DNA of 64,000 bases from an uncultured Eggerthellaceae bacterium (lineage in GTDB: Bacteria > Actinomycetota > Coriobacteriia > Coriobacteriales > Eggerthellaceae), in NCBI GenBank assembly GCA_910588095.1, contig CAJUQH010000005.1:48897-112896 (forward strand). The letters are read 5' to 3'. The notes under the pieces were generated by a model. That model was not told the DNA's origin. It ran no database searches and saw only the letters and a program-made list of their open reading frames with translations. Position numbers and translations under genes: made by a program. Position 1 is the first letter of the stretch. Every line of letters starts with the position of its first letter. Of this stretch, positions 34,372-43,228 are shown piece by piece.

Positions 34372-35661
34372 TTATCCCATGCAAGCTCGTGGAGGGCTTT
34401 CGCATAGCAGCACGAGCCGTTCATAGCCACCATGCCTCTCGACCCGCTTAACTTCTGTGAAGCCACACCCGCAGAGGTTCTTACGGCTTACTGGGTTCTT
34501 CGGAGAAACCGTCGCGACCACTTTGCCCTGCACGCCCCTGAGCAAGCAAGACACCACCTTTGCTTGCAAACCTTCGCCACGATGCTCTGGGTCGACCACT
34601 GTATTATCCAGCTGCTGATACCCTCCAACAGCATAGCCCAACTCGATTCCTTCATGCTCTTTGCTCAGCATTGCGGAATCCTGTGCTTCCGGAGTCCATA
34701 TGAAACCCCCAGCCACTGGCACGCGGCCATCATAGAATATGCAGCACGAGGTCGTCTGCTTTTCGAATATCTTTCTTACTTGGTCTTCGCTGAAGGCGAA
34801 GAACACCGAAGGATCCCGCTCTGGTATGCGCGAGAGCAGCAACAAGAAGTCATCGAGGAGATCTTTGCCGCCCCTTCGAGGCTCTGTCCAGCTCCTAACC
34901 TCTTGAATCTGCTTGTCGAACAAAACTCTGCCTCCTAGCTCCACCACCTCGATGTAGGTGCCGCACAGCTTATCTCCGCTCGCGCCTTCGTTCATATCCC
35001 AATGCGCCCGATTCTCATCTTGAGACCAGAACTCATCATGAGCCTGCTTGAGGGTGATGCCATGCTTGCTTATGGTCGCCAGCTGGTCAGCCGATCTTCG
35101 CCCTTTCGTCTTTTTAGATAAGTATTGGCGCCACATCAGGTCCAAGAGGTAAATGTTGGTATATCCATAGTAATGTTTGACCAGCTCAAGATTCTGGATG
35201 TCCTTGTTCATGGTTGCCTTGAAGAACCTTCTCCGAAAAAGCTGGTCGACCTCGGACATCTTGATGACGCGTTCCTCTACCAGGAGATACAGGGTCTCAA
35301 AGAAGGTGAGATAGGCCATTATCTTCGCCCTATCCTGTTCGCAAAAACCTTCCTTTGTCGCACACCGACCTTCCACGAACTCATCCTCAACAGAAAAGAG
35401 CCTTGTGGCAACCTCCCACGTATCACCTTGCTTGAAACTTTGGTCAAGGTTATGGATGAATTCCCCTTCTGCAATCTTGCTCTCTTTGTGTATCTGGAGG
35501 TATATCGCAAGACCACCGAATATGGCGACGGCCGTCGTAACCATTGCAGTATAGGCAGAGTCGAAGAAAACCGCTGACACGAGAAGGAGCAGCGATACCA
35601 TCGCGAATACCGTGATAAAGACCTTATTGCGCATGCTGCCCTTCTTGCTCGCAAGCACCAT
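34372..35661 (-). CDS. Membrane protein with C-terminal GNAT-like acetyltransferase domain
   Basis: 429 residues. Two N-terminal hydrophobic helices (about 13-55) are followed by a helical cytoplasmic domain (about 60-190) that recalls DUF4760-type membrane proteins, a linker, and a C-terminal segment with acetyltransferase features (NTVVDPEHRGEGLQAKVVS, then NPVSRKNLCGCGF). A putative membrane-tethered acetyltransferase; substrate unknown. It starts seven bases after the YARHG gene's stop, as last gene of a four-gene operon. Its base composition is lower in GC than the core genes. Confidence 0.7.
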   Translation of the reverse strand: MVLASKKGSMRNKVFITVFAMVSLLLLVSAVFFDSAYTAMVTTAVAIFGGLAIYLQIHKESKIAEGEFIHNLDQSFKQGDTWEVATRLFSVEDEFVEGRCATKEGFCEQDRAKIMAYLTFFETLYLLVEERVIKMSEVDQLFRRRFFKATMNKDIQNLELVKHYYGYTNIYLLDLMWRQYLSKKTKGRRSADQLATISKHGITLKQAHDEFWSQDENRAHWDMNEGASGDKLCGTYIEVVELGGRVLFDKQIQEVRSWTEPRRGGKDLLDDFLLLLSRIPERDPSVFFAFSEDQVRKIFEKQTTSCCIFYDGRVPVAGGFIWTPEAQDSAMLSKEHEGIELGYAVGGYQQLDNTVVDPEHRGEGLQAKVVSCLLRGVQGKVVATVSPKNPVSRKNLCGCGFTEVKRVERHGGYERLVLLCESPPRACMG

Positions 35662-35668
35662 CATTGCC

Positions 35669-36997
35669 TCATGGAAGCAGATAGACGGAATGCCTTGCCT
35701 CCTCGATTCCCTTTATCGTCTCTATGTTCTTCTTCTCGGTAGAGCTCAGCACGGAATCCGAGAAATCGCTAGGGCTTATCGTCGCGTCATACCATGGTTT
35801 GCTACCGAAATGCTGTCGAAGCTCCTCTTTTTGGAAGCTGCGCCCATGACGTGCGAATATCTCATTGCGAGCGATAAAGAGCTCATAGTCGGAGAGGCCG
35901 GTCAACTCTGAAGCAGAGTACAAGCGAGTCGAGCTGTCAGGCAGCACATAGTCATCGAGCAGCACATCGCCCTCGAGTTCATCCACTTCTTCTGCCGTAG
36001 CTATATGAAGGCTTGCCAGAACTGCGATGACCTGCTTTTCCTCCTCGGCGCTGAAGCCTCCTTCGGGAACCGTCGCATAGAACTGGGTCATCCGCGAGTA
36101 ATCGAACCCTGGTACTCCACCCATCGACACATCGATTTTGCCCGGGTCATCAAGGACGGACTCTGGAAGAACCGCATAGCAATAGAAGACATAGCGGTCG
36201 CTTGCTCCCATCATCGTATCTACGCCGACCTTGGCCACCATGAAAGGCCCCATCCCGCGATGATCAGCAGACTGGGCTAGGCCCGGCACGAACGATGACG
36301 CAGCGAGCTTGTCCACAGAAACAGCAATGGGAGCACGGGCAACCGCAGGATAACCAGAGCCAGCGTTGAATGTGACGCTCGCCTTTCCTCCATCGCTCTC
36401 GACAGAGACGCTCTCTTTCCCATCATAGAGCGACTCGCTCGCAAGCGACCAATCGGCTGGATAGCTGAACGCCATATTAGGGTAGGAGATCCGTTCAACC
36501 TGCGGCATCTTGGTGAGGTAGCTTTGCGATAGGTCCACATTACCCACATCAGGGGTTGGCATCTCAACAAAGCCGCCCTTCGCTTCGAAGCTCGAGCCGG
36601 GCTCATCTTTGCCCGACATTCCGAAAGCAAAAAGACACCCCACCGCAACAGCAACGATGACGATCATGCCAACAACAGCGGCAACAAGAGCCGTCTTGCG
36701 ACTGAACACCAGCTCTCTCTTTTCTGAGCCCTTCCCTATAGCATCAGCGGTTCCGTCTATGGCCGACGCCATCTTCCCCGAACCGCCGTCTTCGCTCTCT
36801 GGTTTGGGTTGCTCAACAGATTCCGCTGATGCAGGAAGCTCACGTAGAGGCGACACCGAGTCCGATGTCTGTGATGCAGGCGCATCCCGACGAGGTTCTA
36901 CCCTCAAATCCCCATCAAGCTCCACAGCTGCCCCGCATGCAGTGCAAAAGGAGGAGCCCTCCTCCACTTCGTTGCCGCATTGAGTGCAGAATGCCAT
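35669..36997 (-). CDS. Zinc-ribbon membrane protein with YARHG domain
   Basis: 442 residues. An N-terminal zinc ribbon (FCTQCGNEVEEGSSFCTACG) is followed by an acidic linker, one transmembrane helix (about 104-125), an extracellular domain of about 200 residues (AFSYPADWSLASES, resembling PsbP/lipoprotein-like folds) and a C-terminal YARHG domain (ELFIARNEIFARHGRSF, then KPWYDA). YARHG domains are extracellular and common in Firmicutes and Actinobacteria; their ligand is unknown, with a cell-wall link suspected. GGAGG is five bases before the ATG. It lies 17 bases after the amidase gene. Confidence 0.8.
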   Translation of the reverse strand: MAFCTQCGNEVEEGSSFCTACGAAVELDGDLRVEPRRDAPASQTSDSVSPLRELPASAESVEQPKPESEDGGSGKMASAIDGTADAIGKGSEKRELVFSRKTALVAAVVGMIVIVAVAVGCLFAFGMSGKDEPGSSFEAKGGFVEMPTPDVGNVDLSQSYLTKMPQVERISYPNMAFSYPADWSLASESLYDGKESVSVESDGGKASVTFNAGSGYPAVARAPIAVSVDKLAASSFVPGLAQSADHRGMGPFMVAKVGVDTMMGASDRYVFYCYAVLPESVLDDPGKIDVSMGGVPGFDYSRMTQFYATVPEGGFSAEEEKQVIAVLASLHIATAEEVDELEGDVLLDDYVLPDSSTRLYSASELTGLSDYELFIARNEIFARHGRSFQKEELRQHFGSKPWYDATISPSDFSDSVLSSTEKKNIETIKGIEEARHSVYLLP

Positions 36998-37014
36998 GCC
37001 TTCCTCCTCGTATC

Positions 37015-37830
37015 CTATCGCACGCTGCCCTCATGGGTGCGTGCCATCTTGTAGTTCTCGAAATAGGCTGCGAACTCCGGCGATGTATCCGAGTTGCCAG
37101 TGCGCCATGCCTTATGGTCGGTTATCTCGCTCTCAAAGCCGTAATAAGCATCGATGTAGGCGATAAGGCCATCCAGTGCTTTCAGTTGAGCCTCGGGGTA
37201 GCCATCCGAGCCGCCCACATGCACCATTTCGATGCCGACGGAATAGGAATTCATGCCGTAGTCGGGTGCCCAGTCGCCCACAGGCTGGGTGCCTGCTTTG
37301 TCATCCCGGGATTCATCTTCCACCCCGAAGGCTGCGTTATGTCCCGCATCACCAAAGCCAGCATGATGAACGATGGTATCGAGCGGGGCGCATTGGACGA
37401 TGGAGCCGTCTTTATCGACGATGAAATGCGCAGCCACCTGATTGCCGTTGGAATCCCACCAGTCAATTATCGAAGCAGCTGGCGAATCGCTCTCGGTATC
37501 ATGCAGCACTATGTACTTCTGGAACTCGGGCCCTTTGGATCCATGGACGAAGCTCTCGCGAAAATCCTCGCTTATGACAAGCTGCGATCGAGCTTCAGCG
37601 GCTTGTGCCGCAGCGTTCGCTTCGCTTATGATGCTCGCTATCGTATCTTCGGGAATCATGGCTGACCCCCTCTCAACTCGCCCATCTAATCCAGAGAATG
37701 CCCCAGAACCTTCCATCGAGCATCCGACCAAGGCACCTATGCAGAGCGTCGCTACCGAAAGCCAGGACATCATAGCTATGACAGAATGCCCCCTGCCGCC
37801 ACTCATCACCATGTCTCGCATACTAAACAT
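37015..37830 (-). CDS. N-acetylmuramoyl-L-alanine amidase lipoprotein
   Basis: 271 residues. A lipobox, IGALVGC, follows a hydrophobic segment near residues 20-37, and an Amidase_2 domain spans about 100-260 (YIVLHDTES, HFIVDKDGSIVQC, HHAGFGDAGHNAAF, SVGIEMVH, ITDHKAWR), with the zinc-binding histidines in place. It should cleave the bond between muramic acid and the stem peptide, outside the membrane. The ATG lies one base behind the stop of the zinc-ribbon gene, so translation is coupled. Confidence 0.88.
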   Translation of the reverse strand: MFSMRDMVMSGGRGHSVIAMMSWLSVATLCIGALVGCSMEGSGAFSGLDGRVERGSAMIPEDTIASIISEANAAAQAAEARSQLVISEDFRESFVHGSKGPEFQKYIVLHDTESDSPAASIIDWWDSNGNQVAAHFIVDKDGSIVQCAPLDTIVHHAGFGDAGHNAAFGVEDESRDDKAGTQPVGDWAPDYGMNSYSVGIEMVHVGGSDGYPEAQLKALDGLIAYIDAYYGFESEITDHKAWRTGNSDTSPEFAAYFENYKMARTHEGSVR

Positions 37831-37831
37831 G

Positions 37832-38485
37832 CTATCTACTGAAGATTCTTGCAAGCCCGCCGCCACTGGACCCAAGCTCTTCCACTGAAGAGTCAGGCGG
37901 AAGCTCGAGGCATAACTCTACGTTCTCATTCGATATCGCAGCCTCAAGCACATCCATCATCTTGTTAGCCAGATCATGGTCTGTAAAATGAATTATCATG
38001 CACGACCCTGAGACCATGAAAAGTGCGACACCTTTAGGTGCCATGCTCCTCTTGTAGAGCCACCAACCTATCCAAGCGATAGCAGCCAATAAAAGCACTA
38101 TGCCCGCAGGTAGCATGGTGAACAAGGCAACGATGCCAGCAAGGAATGCCAAAAGCGCGAGCTTCGGAAACGGTGGCTGCGGAACGTAAGTTGTCACCTT
38201 CTCGATGTTATCGATCGATAGGAGCATGCCTGCGTAGCTAATCACCTTGCCATGGATTTCCAGCTGTCCTGCCTTCAAACCACAGTCCCTCTTGTGGTTG
38301 AAGCTCAAACGAGGAACAACCAAGCTTTGACCTTGGTTTTCCGATGTCTTCTTTTCCTCGCCCGCGCCCTTTCCGGAGCATGCACCAGCAGATGCTCCTT
38401 CGGTTGAAGAATCAAGCGGATTCCCGCATTTCTTGCAGAACTTAGCCTTGCCTTCATTCAGCGCGCCGCATGATACGCATTCCAT
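37832..38485 (-). CDS. Zinc-ribbon membrane protein, function unknown
   Basis: 217 residues. An N-terminal zinc ribbon (CVSCGALNEGKAKFCKKCG, Cys3, 6, 17 and 20) is followed by a low-complexity Gly/Ser linker, a small beta-rich domain (about 55-98), two adjacent transmembrane helices (about 105-145) and a cytoplasmic tail. GGAGG sits eight bases before the ATG. First gene of the operon that includes the amidase, YARHG and GNAT proteins, and divergent from the small XRE regulator. Confidence 0.75.
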   Translation of the reverse strand: MECVSCGALNEGKAKFCKKCGNPLDSSTEGASAGACSGKGAGEEKKTSENQGQSLVVPRLSFNHKRDCGLKAGQLEIHGKVISYAGMLLSIDNIEKVTTYVPQPPFPKLALLAFLAGIVALFTMLPAGIVLLLAAIAWIGWWLYKRSMAPKGVALFMVSGSCMIIHFTDHDLANKMMDVLEAAISNENVELCLELPPDSSVEELGSSGGGLARIFSR

Positions 38486-38535
38486 ATAAGCGCCCTCCTG
38501 CCTTCCCCTTGTCCTCTTTGGGCGTGTTTAACCAT

Positions 38536-38557
38536 TTGTTGGTATATACACCAACAA
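38536..38557. promoter_or_regulatory. Perfect palindromic operator between the zinc-ribbon operon and xre
   Basis: TTGTTGGT-ATATAC-ACCAACAA, 8-base arms around six bases, in the middle of the 102-base divergent interval. It is the obvious binding site for the XRE protein encoded next to it, and would control both directions. Confidence 0.7.
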
Positions 38558-38587
38558 CTAGCACATCCTAGCACATATGCTTCTGTG

Positions 38588-38809
38588 ATGACATTAGGCA
38601 ACTCGCAGCACTACAGGCAGATTCTCGGGATTCGCATTCGTGAGCTTCGAACGGCCCAAGGCCTTTCGCTTCGTAAGCTCGGACTGATGGTGGGGATGGA
38701 CTACTCTTATCTGTTCGCCATAGAACACGGCACTGCGAATGCCACAATAGACGCCCTTGTGAAAATCGCCGACGGGCTCGACGTCGAGCTCAAAGAATTC
38801 TTCATCTAA
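38588..38809 (+). CDS. Small XRE-family transcriptional regulator
   Basis: 73 residues, a single helix-turn-helix domain (LGIRIRELRTAQGLSLRKLG, then GMDYSYLFAIEHGTANATID), with the C-terminus ending KEFF. It probably represses itself and the divergent four-gene operon through the palindrome at 38536-38557. No good ribosome site is seen; a GTG one codon upstream (38585) is also possible, and the transcript may be leaderless. Confidence 0.85.
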   Translation: MTLGNSQHYRQILGIRIRELRTAQGLSLRKLGLMVGMDYSYLFAIEHGTANATIDALVKIADGLDVELKEFFI

Positions 38810-38868
38810 AGAAACTGCTGCAGACCAACATCAGCCAGTACGGAAAATCGCGCAAAGCGCGTACCGCC

Positions 38869-41800
38869 CTACTCGTTGCTCTTGAGGCTCTCCACCATGT
38901 CGATGCGGGCCAGCTTGCGGCGCATGGTCACCATGACGAACACGGTGAACGCCATCGTGAGCACGAAGGCCACCATAAAGCTCCATAGGTGTATGTCGCG
39001 CCCGAACATGACCTGGTCCACCTCGGCCGTCACGATGACGAAGCCCTCCAGCAGCACGCCCAGCCCAAGGCCCACCAGGCCGCCCATCACCGAGAGCAAG
39101 ATGGTCTCGCGGTAGATGTACAAGTCGACCTCGCGCGGCGTGAAGCCCAGCACCTTGAGCGTGGCTATCTCGCGCTGGCGCTCGGTTATGTTGATGTTCG
39201 TCAGGTTGTACAGCACGATGAAAGCCAGCGCCGCCGCAGCCACCACCAGCACCACCACTATCATGTTCACCGACCGCAGCATGGTGCGGTACGAGTCGAT
39301 GACCTCGTCGTTGTACGCCACGGTCTTCACGCCGTCGATGGCGCGAACCTCGTCGCTGAAAGCCGCCCTCGCGCTTGGGTCGGCATCCATGAGCGCATAG
39401 GTGGCCGTGTAGACGGGCGGCTTGCCGAAGGCGCGCTCGTAGGCTTCGGCACCCAAGAACACGTAATGCTGCACGTAGTTCTCCATGATGCCCGTCACCC
39501 GCAGCTCGTAGCGCTCGGCCGTGGCGTTGCCCATGTCGTCGGGCACCGCCAGCTCCACCGTGCTGCCCACCTGCGCATCCAGCGTCGAAGCCAGCTTCTC
39601 GGTGATGATGGCCGAATCAGGCCCCAGCTCCAGCTCGCGCCCGGTCTGGCGCTCCTGCATGGTCCACAGGCTCTGGAACGCCGCCGGGTCCTGCGGCACC
39701 ACCAGCGACACCGCCGTCTCGCTCCCGTCAGCGGCCAGGGCCATCATGGACGCCTGCTGCGCCTCGGTGTACTCCGACACCACATCGCCGCCCATCACCT
39801 CGCCCAGCGCCCCGCGGCCTTCCTGCCCCATGTCGTCCTCGGTCGTGACCACCACGTTGTAGTGGACGAGCCGCCCGTACTGCTTGTCGATGATGTCGTT
39901 GATGGAGTCTTGCAGCCCGAGCCCCGTCAGCAGCAGCGCCGTGCAGCCGGCGATGCCTATGAGGGTCATGACCAGGCGCTTCTTGTAACGGAATATGTTG
40001 CGGAAGGTGACCTTCCAGCTGAACGACAGCCGCCGCCACAGCGGGCGCACCCGCTCGAGCAGGATGCGCTTGCCCTCCTTGGGCGCCCGGGGCCGCATGA
40101 GCTCGGCCGGCGACTCGCGCAGGGTGGCCGCGCAGGCGAACCAGGTGGCCCCCAGCGTCACGCCGATGCCGAGCCCAGCCGCCAGCAGCGCCAGCGGCAC
40201 GTCGATGGGCGGCACGGCCTTGGGCACCGAGTAGATGATGGCATAGGCCTCCATGATGACGCAGGGCAGCACGAGCGCCATGACCACGATGCCCACCACC
40301 GCACCCGCCACGCTGGCCAGCGCCGCGTACACGAGGTACTTCGACGTGATGCGCGCCCGCGAGTAGCCGAGCGCCTTGAACGTGCCGATGAGCCCGCGCT
40401 CCTCCTCGACCATCCGGGTCATGGTGGTGAGCGCCACCAGAGCCGCCACCAAGAAGAAGATGAACGGGAACACCTGGGCTATGTGGTCGACGCGCTCGGC
40501 GTCCGACTCGAAGCTCACGAGGCCGTGGTTCTTCGTGCGGTCCATGACCAGCCATTCGGGCAGCTCGATGGCGTCTATCTGGTGCTGGGCATCGGCCAGC
40601 TGGGCCTCGGCATCGGCAAAGCGCTCGTCGGCCTCGGCGTGGCCCTGCTCGTACTCGGCCAGGCCGCTCTCGTATCCGGCTCGGCCTGATGCCAGCTGGG
40701 CATGCCCGCTGGCCAGCTGCGCTTGGGCGCTGTCAAGCTTCTGCTGGGCCTCGGCGAAGCCGGCTTCGGCAGCTGCCCGCCGATCCGCCAGCTGCTGGCG
40801 CCCGGCAGCGATGCCCTGCGCAAGGGCCGCGGCGCCCTTCTGAAGCTCGGCAAGCTGCGCTTCGAGCTTCGCCCGCTCGTCAGCCGGCAGGCTCGGGTCT
40901 GCCAGCGCCTGCTCCACCTGGGCTATCTGCCGCTCGATGCCGTCGAGCTGTTGCTGGCGCGCAGCCAATTCGGCCCCAGCTGCCGCGAACCCTTCCTCGG
41001 CCGCCTTCCGCTGGGCCGCCAGCTCGACCACGCCGCTGTCATAGTCTGCCTGGCCTTGGGCCAGCTCGGCCTCGCTGTTGCGGATGGCCGCAGCAGCCGC
41101 ATCGAGCGACGCCCTCGCATCGTCCAGCTGCGCTTCGGCATCGGCCCTCTCGGCCTCGTAGCGCTCCCGCTCGCGGTTGAGCTCTGCTTGGGCGTCAGCA
41201 CGCAGCTGGGCGAGCCGCTCTCGCTCGCGCTCGGGAGCCAAGCCGGCTATCTCCTTCAGCACGGCATCGACCCGCGCCTGGTAATCGAACGAGCCGGCCA
41301 TCTCGTCCCGCGCGCCCGAGACGGTCACGAATGCCTCGGTGTAGGGGTAGCTCTCGGCAAAGTCGTCCTCGGGCACGTACATGAACTGCTCCACGACGCC
41401 CGACCCGAGGCTCGTGGAGCCCATCTGCGTGGAGCTCACATAGTAAGGCGTGGTCGCATACCCCACGATGGTGTAGCGGCGCGTCTTGAGCACCTCATCC
41501 ACGTCGGAGGCGCCGTAGTCTATCTTGACCTCGTCGCCCACTGCCGTCGGGGTCGCCATCACGCGGTCGGCTGATATGATGCACTCGCCCGGCTGCTCGG
41601 GCCATCGGCCCTCGGTGAGCACGAGGCGATTCAGGTAGCTGCTATCGTCCGATTCCACGTTCATGGCGTCGACCTGCACGCTTGCGGCCGCGCTCTCGGG
41701 CAGCGAATGCACGCGCACGGCGTACTGCTCGCCGTCGATGGTGGCCATCACGTCGGTCTCGTAGGCCCCCATGGCCGCCTCGACATCGTCGAGCCCTCGC

Positions 41801-42027
41801 AACGCCTCCAGGTCGGCGTCGGTCAGCCCCAGCGTGGACACCACGCGAATGTCCATGAGCGCGGTGCCATCGTAGTACTCGTCGGCGAAGTGGGCCATGT
41901 CGGGCGACGTCATGCGCAGCCCGGCGTAGAACCCGCAGCCCAGCGCCACGATGGCGGCAATGGCCACGAAGCGCCCGAGCGAGCCCCTTATGGAGCGCAG
42001 CGTCTCCTTGGCGAAGGTGCTAGCCAC
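38869..42027 (-). CDS. FtsX/MacB-type ABC transporter permease with coiled-coil insertion
   Basis: 1052 residues. An N-terminal helix and periplasmic-type domain lead into a long charged coiled coil (about 265-500, repeated Ala/Glu/Gln/Leu). An FtsX membrane block follows (VFPFIFFLVAALVALTTMTRMVEEERGLIGTFKALGYS), then another helix, a second extracellular domain and a second FtsX block near the C-terminus (ITERQREIATLKVLGFTPREV). Such permeases move lipids or peptides, or signal through the envelope. I chose the GTG at 42027, six bases after GGGGAGG; upstream start codons lack a site. The ATPase gene precedes it by 84 bases. Confidence 0.88.
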   Translation of the reverse strand: MASTFAKETLRSIRGSLGRFVAIAAIVALGCGFYAGLRMTSPDMAHFADEYYDGTALMDIRVVSTLGLTDADLEALRGLDDVEAAMGAYETDVMATIDGEQYAVRVHSLPESAAASVQVDAMNVESDDSSYLNRLVLTEGRWPEQPGECIISADRVMATPTAVGDEVKIDYGASDVDEVLKTRRYTIVGYATTPYYVSSTQMGSTSLGSGVVEQFMYVPEDDFAESYPYTEAFVTVSGARDEMAGSFDYQARVDAVLKEIAGLAPERERERLAQLRADAQAELNRERERYEAERADAEAQLDDARASLDAAAAAIRNSEAELAQGQADYDSGVVELAAQRKAAEEGFAAAGAELAARQQQLDGIERQIAQVEQALADPSLPADERAKLEAQLAELQKGAAALAQGIAAGRQQLADRRAAAEAGFAEAQQKLDSAQAQLASGHAQLASGRAGYESGLAEYEQGHAEADERFADAEAQLADAQHQIDAIELPEWLVMDRTKNHGLVSFESDAERVDHIAQVFPFIFFLVAALVALTTMTRMVEEERGLIGTFKALGYSRARITSKYLVYAALASVAGAVVGIVVMALVLPCVIMEAYAIIYSVPKAVPPIDVPLALLAAGLGIGVTLGATWFACAATLRESPAELMRPRAPKEGKRILLERVRPLWRRLSFSWKVTFRNIFRYKKRLVMTLIGIAGCTALLLTGLGLQDSINDIIDKQYGRLVHYNVVVTTEDDMGQEGRGALGEVMGGDVVSEYTEAQQASMMALAADGSETAVSLVVPQDPAAFQSLWTMQERQTGRELELGPDSAIITEKLASTLDAQVGSTVELAVPDDMGNATAERYELRVTGIMENYVQHYVFLGAEAYERAFGKPPVYTATYALMDADPSARAAFSDEVRAIDGVKTVAYNDEVIDSYRTMLRSVNMIVVVLVVAAAALAFIVLYNLTNINITERQREIATLKVLGFTPREVDLYIYRETILLSVMGGLVGLGLGVLLEGFVIVTAEVDQVMFGRDIHLWSFMVAFVLTMAFTVFVMVTMRRKLARIDMVESLKSNE

Positions 42028-42111
42028 GGGCACCCTCCCCTGGCAAGCATGCGCCTTCCGCACGGCGCACCGTCGCAACGGCTAGCGCAGCTTCCCGGCA
42101 GGCGCCCATCG

Positions 42112-42813
42112 CTACCACTCCAGCGTCTCTGCCGAAGCCGGCGCCGCGTTGACCTCCACCGCCGACACCGCGCCCTCGCGCACGTGGATGACGCGGTCGG
42201 CTATGGCAGTGAAGGCGGCGTTGTGGGTGATGATGACCACGGTCTTGCCCGTGGTCTCGCACGTGTCCTGCAGCAGCTTCAGGATGGCCTTGCCCGTGGC
42301 GTAGTCCAACGCGCCGGTAGGCTCGTCGCACAGCAGCAGCTTCGGGTTCTTGGCCAAGGCGCGGGCGATGGCCACGCGCTGCTGCTCGCCGCCGGAGAGC
42401 TGCCCCGGGAAGTTCTGCAGCCGACGCCCCAGCCCCACGGCTCGCAGCACCTCGTCAGCATCCAGCGGGTCGGTGCATATCTGGCTCGCCAGCTCCACGT
42501 TCTCACGAGCGGTAAGGTTGCCCACCAGGTTGTAGAATTGGAACACGAAGCCGATGTCGTAGCGACGGTACGAGGTGAGCTGCTTGGCGTCGTAAGCGCT
42601 GATGTCCTGCCCGTCGAGCAGGATGGTGCCCGAGGTGGCGGTGTCCATGCCGCCCAGCATGTTCAGCAGCGTGGTCTTGCCCGCGCCCGACGGCCCCACG
42701 ACCACCACCAGCTCGCCCTGCTCGATGGTGAACGACATGTCCTTGACGGCGGCCACTTCGACCTCGCCCATCTGGTACACCTTGCTCACATCGCGGAACT
42801 CGACGAACGCCAT
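42112..42813 (-). CDS. ABC transporter ATP-binding protein (MacB/LolD type)
   Basis: 233 residues. Walker A GPSGAGKT is at 40-47, signature LSGGEQQR, Walker B LLLCDEPTGAL, and H-loop IITHNAAF. The DEPTGALD sequence and size are typical of the MacB/LolD/FtsE group, which pairs with FtsX-like permeases as here. GGAGG is eight bases before the ATG at 42813. Its promoter must lie between 42814 and 42856, just past the ribosomal terminator. Confidence 0.93.
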   Translation of the reverse strand: MAFVEFRDVSKVYQMGEVEVAAVKDMSFTIEQGELVVVVGPSGAGKTTLLNMLGGMDTATSGTILLDGQDISAYDAKQLTSYRRYDIGFVFQFYNLVGNLTARENVELASQICTDPLDADEVLRAVGLGRRLQNFPGQLSGGEQQRVAIARALAKNPKLLLCDEPTGALDYATGKAILKLLQDTCETTGKTVVIITHNAAFTAIADRVIHVREGAVSAVEVNAAPASAETLEW

Positions 42814-42856
42814 CAGGCAGCCCTCCAAAGAATCAAGACAATGCCCCTATAGTAGC

Positions 42857-42883
42857 AAAAAGGCACCCCGTAGGGTGCCTTTT
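42857..42883 (-). terminator. Strong intrinsic terminator after rplW
   Basis: An 11-base stem AAAAGGCACCC (42858-42868) and GGGTGCCTTTT (42873-42883) with loop CGTA. On the minus strand the stem ends in TTTTTGC. It ends the str/S10 transcript after rplW. Confidence 0.9.
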
Positions 42884-42943
42884 CAGGTAACGGGTCGACC
42901 TCAAGCCGACCCGACCCGTTCGCGCGAGCACGAGCGAAGCCGA

Positions 42944-43228
42944 CTAGTTAGAGCCGAACAGCTCGATGGTGTCGCCTTCCTTCAGCGTGACGATGGCCTT
43001 CTTCCAGGAACGGGTCTTGCCCTCCTGGTAGCGCATGCGCTTGGGCTTCGGCTTCACGTTAAGGGTGTTCACCTTGGTCACCTTCACGTCGAAGATGGCC
43101 TCGATGGCCTTGGCCACCTCGATCTTGTTGGCGTCCTTGTGCACCTCGAAGGTGTACTTGTTGTCCTCCATCAGGTCATAGCTATGCTCCGAGATGATGG
43201 GGCGGATGATGATCTCGCGAGGATCCAT
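42944..43228 (-). CDS. rplW: Ribosomal protein L23
   Basis: 94 residues. IIRPIISEHSYDLMEDNKYTF and VKVTKVNTLNVKPKPKRMRY are diagnostic. It forms part of the tunnel exit. Its ATG shares one base with the rplD stop (TAATG). Normally rplB follows; here the operon ends. Confidence 0.97.
   Translation of the reverse strand: MDPREIIIRPIISEHSYDLMEDNKYTFEVHKDANKIEVAKAIEAIFDVKVTKVNTLNVKPKPKRMRYQEGKTRSWKKAIVTLKEGDTIELFGSN

Noticed and set aside
35541..35560. A further copy of the dispersed repeat (AGAGTCGAAGAA) in the membrane-GNAT gene.
   Set aside because: Only 12 bases match and the other half of the palindrome is absent.
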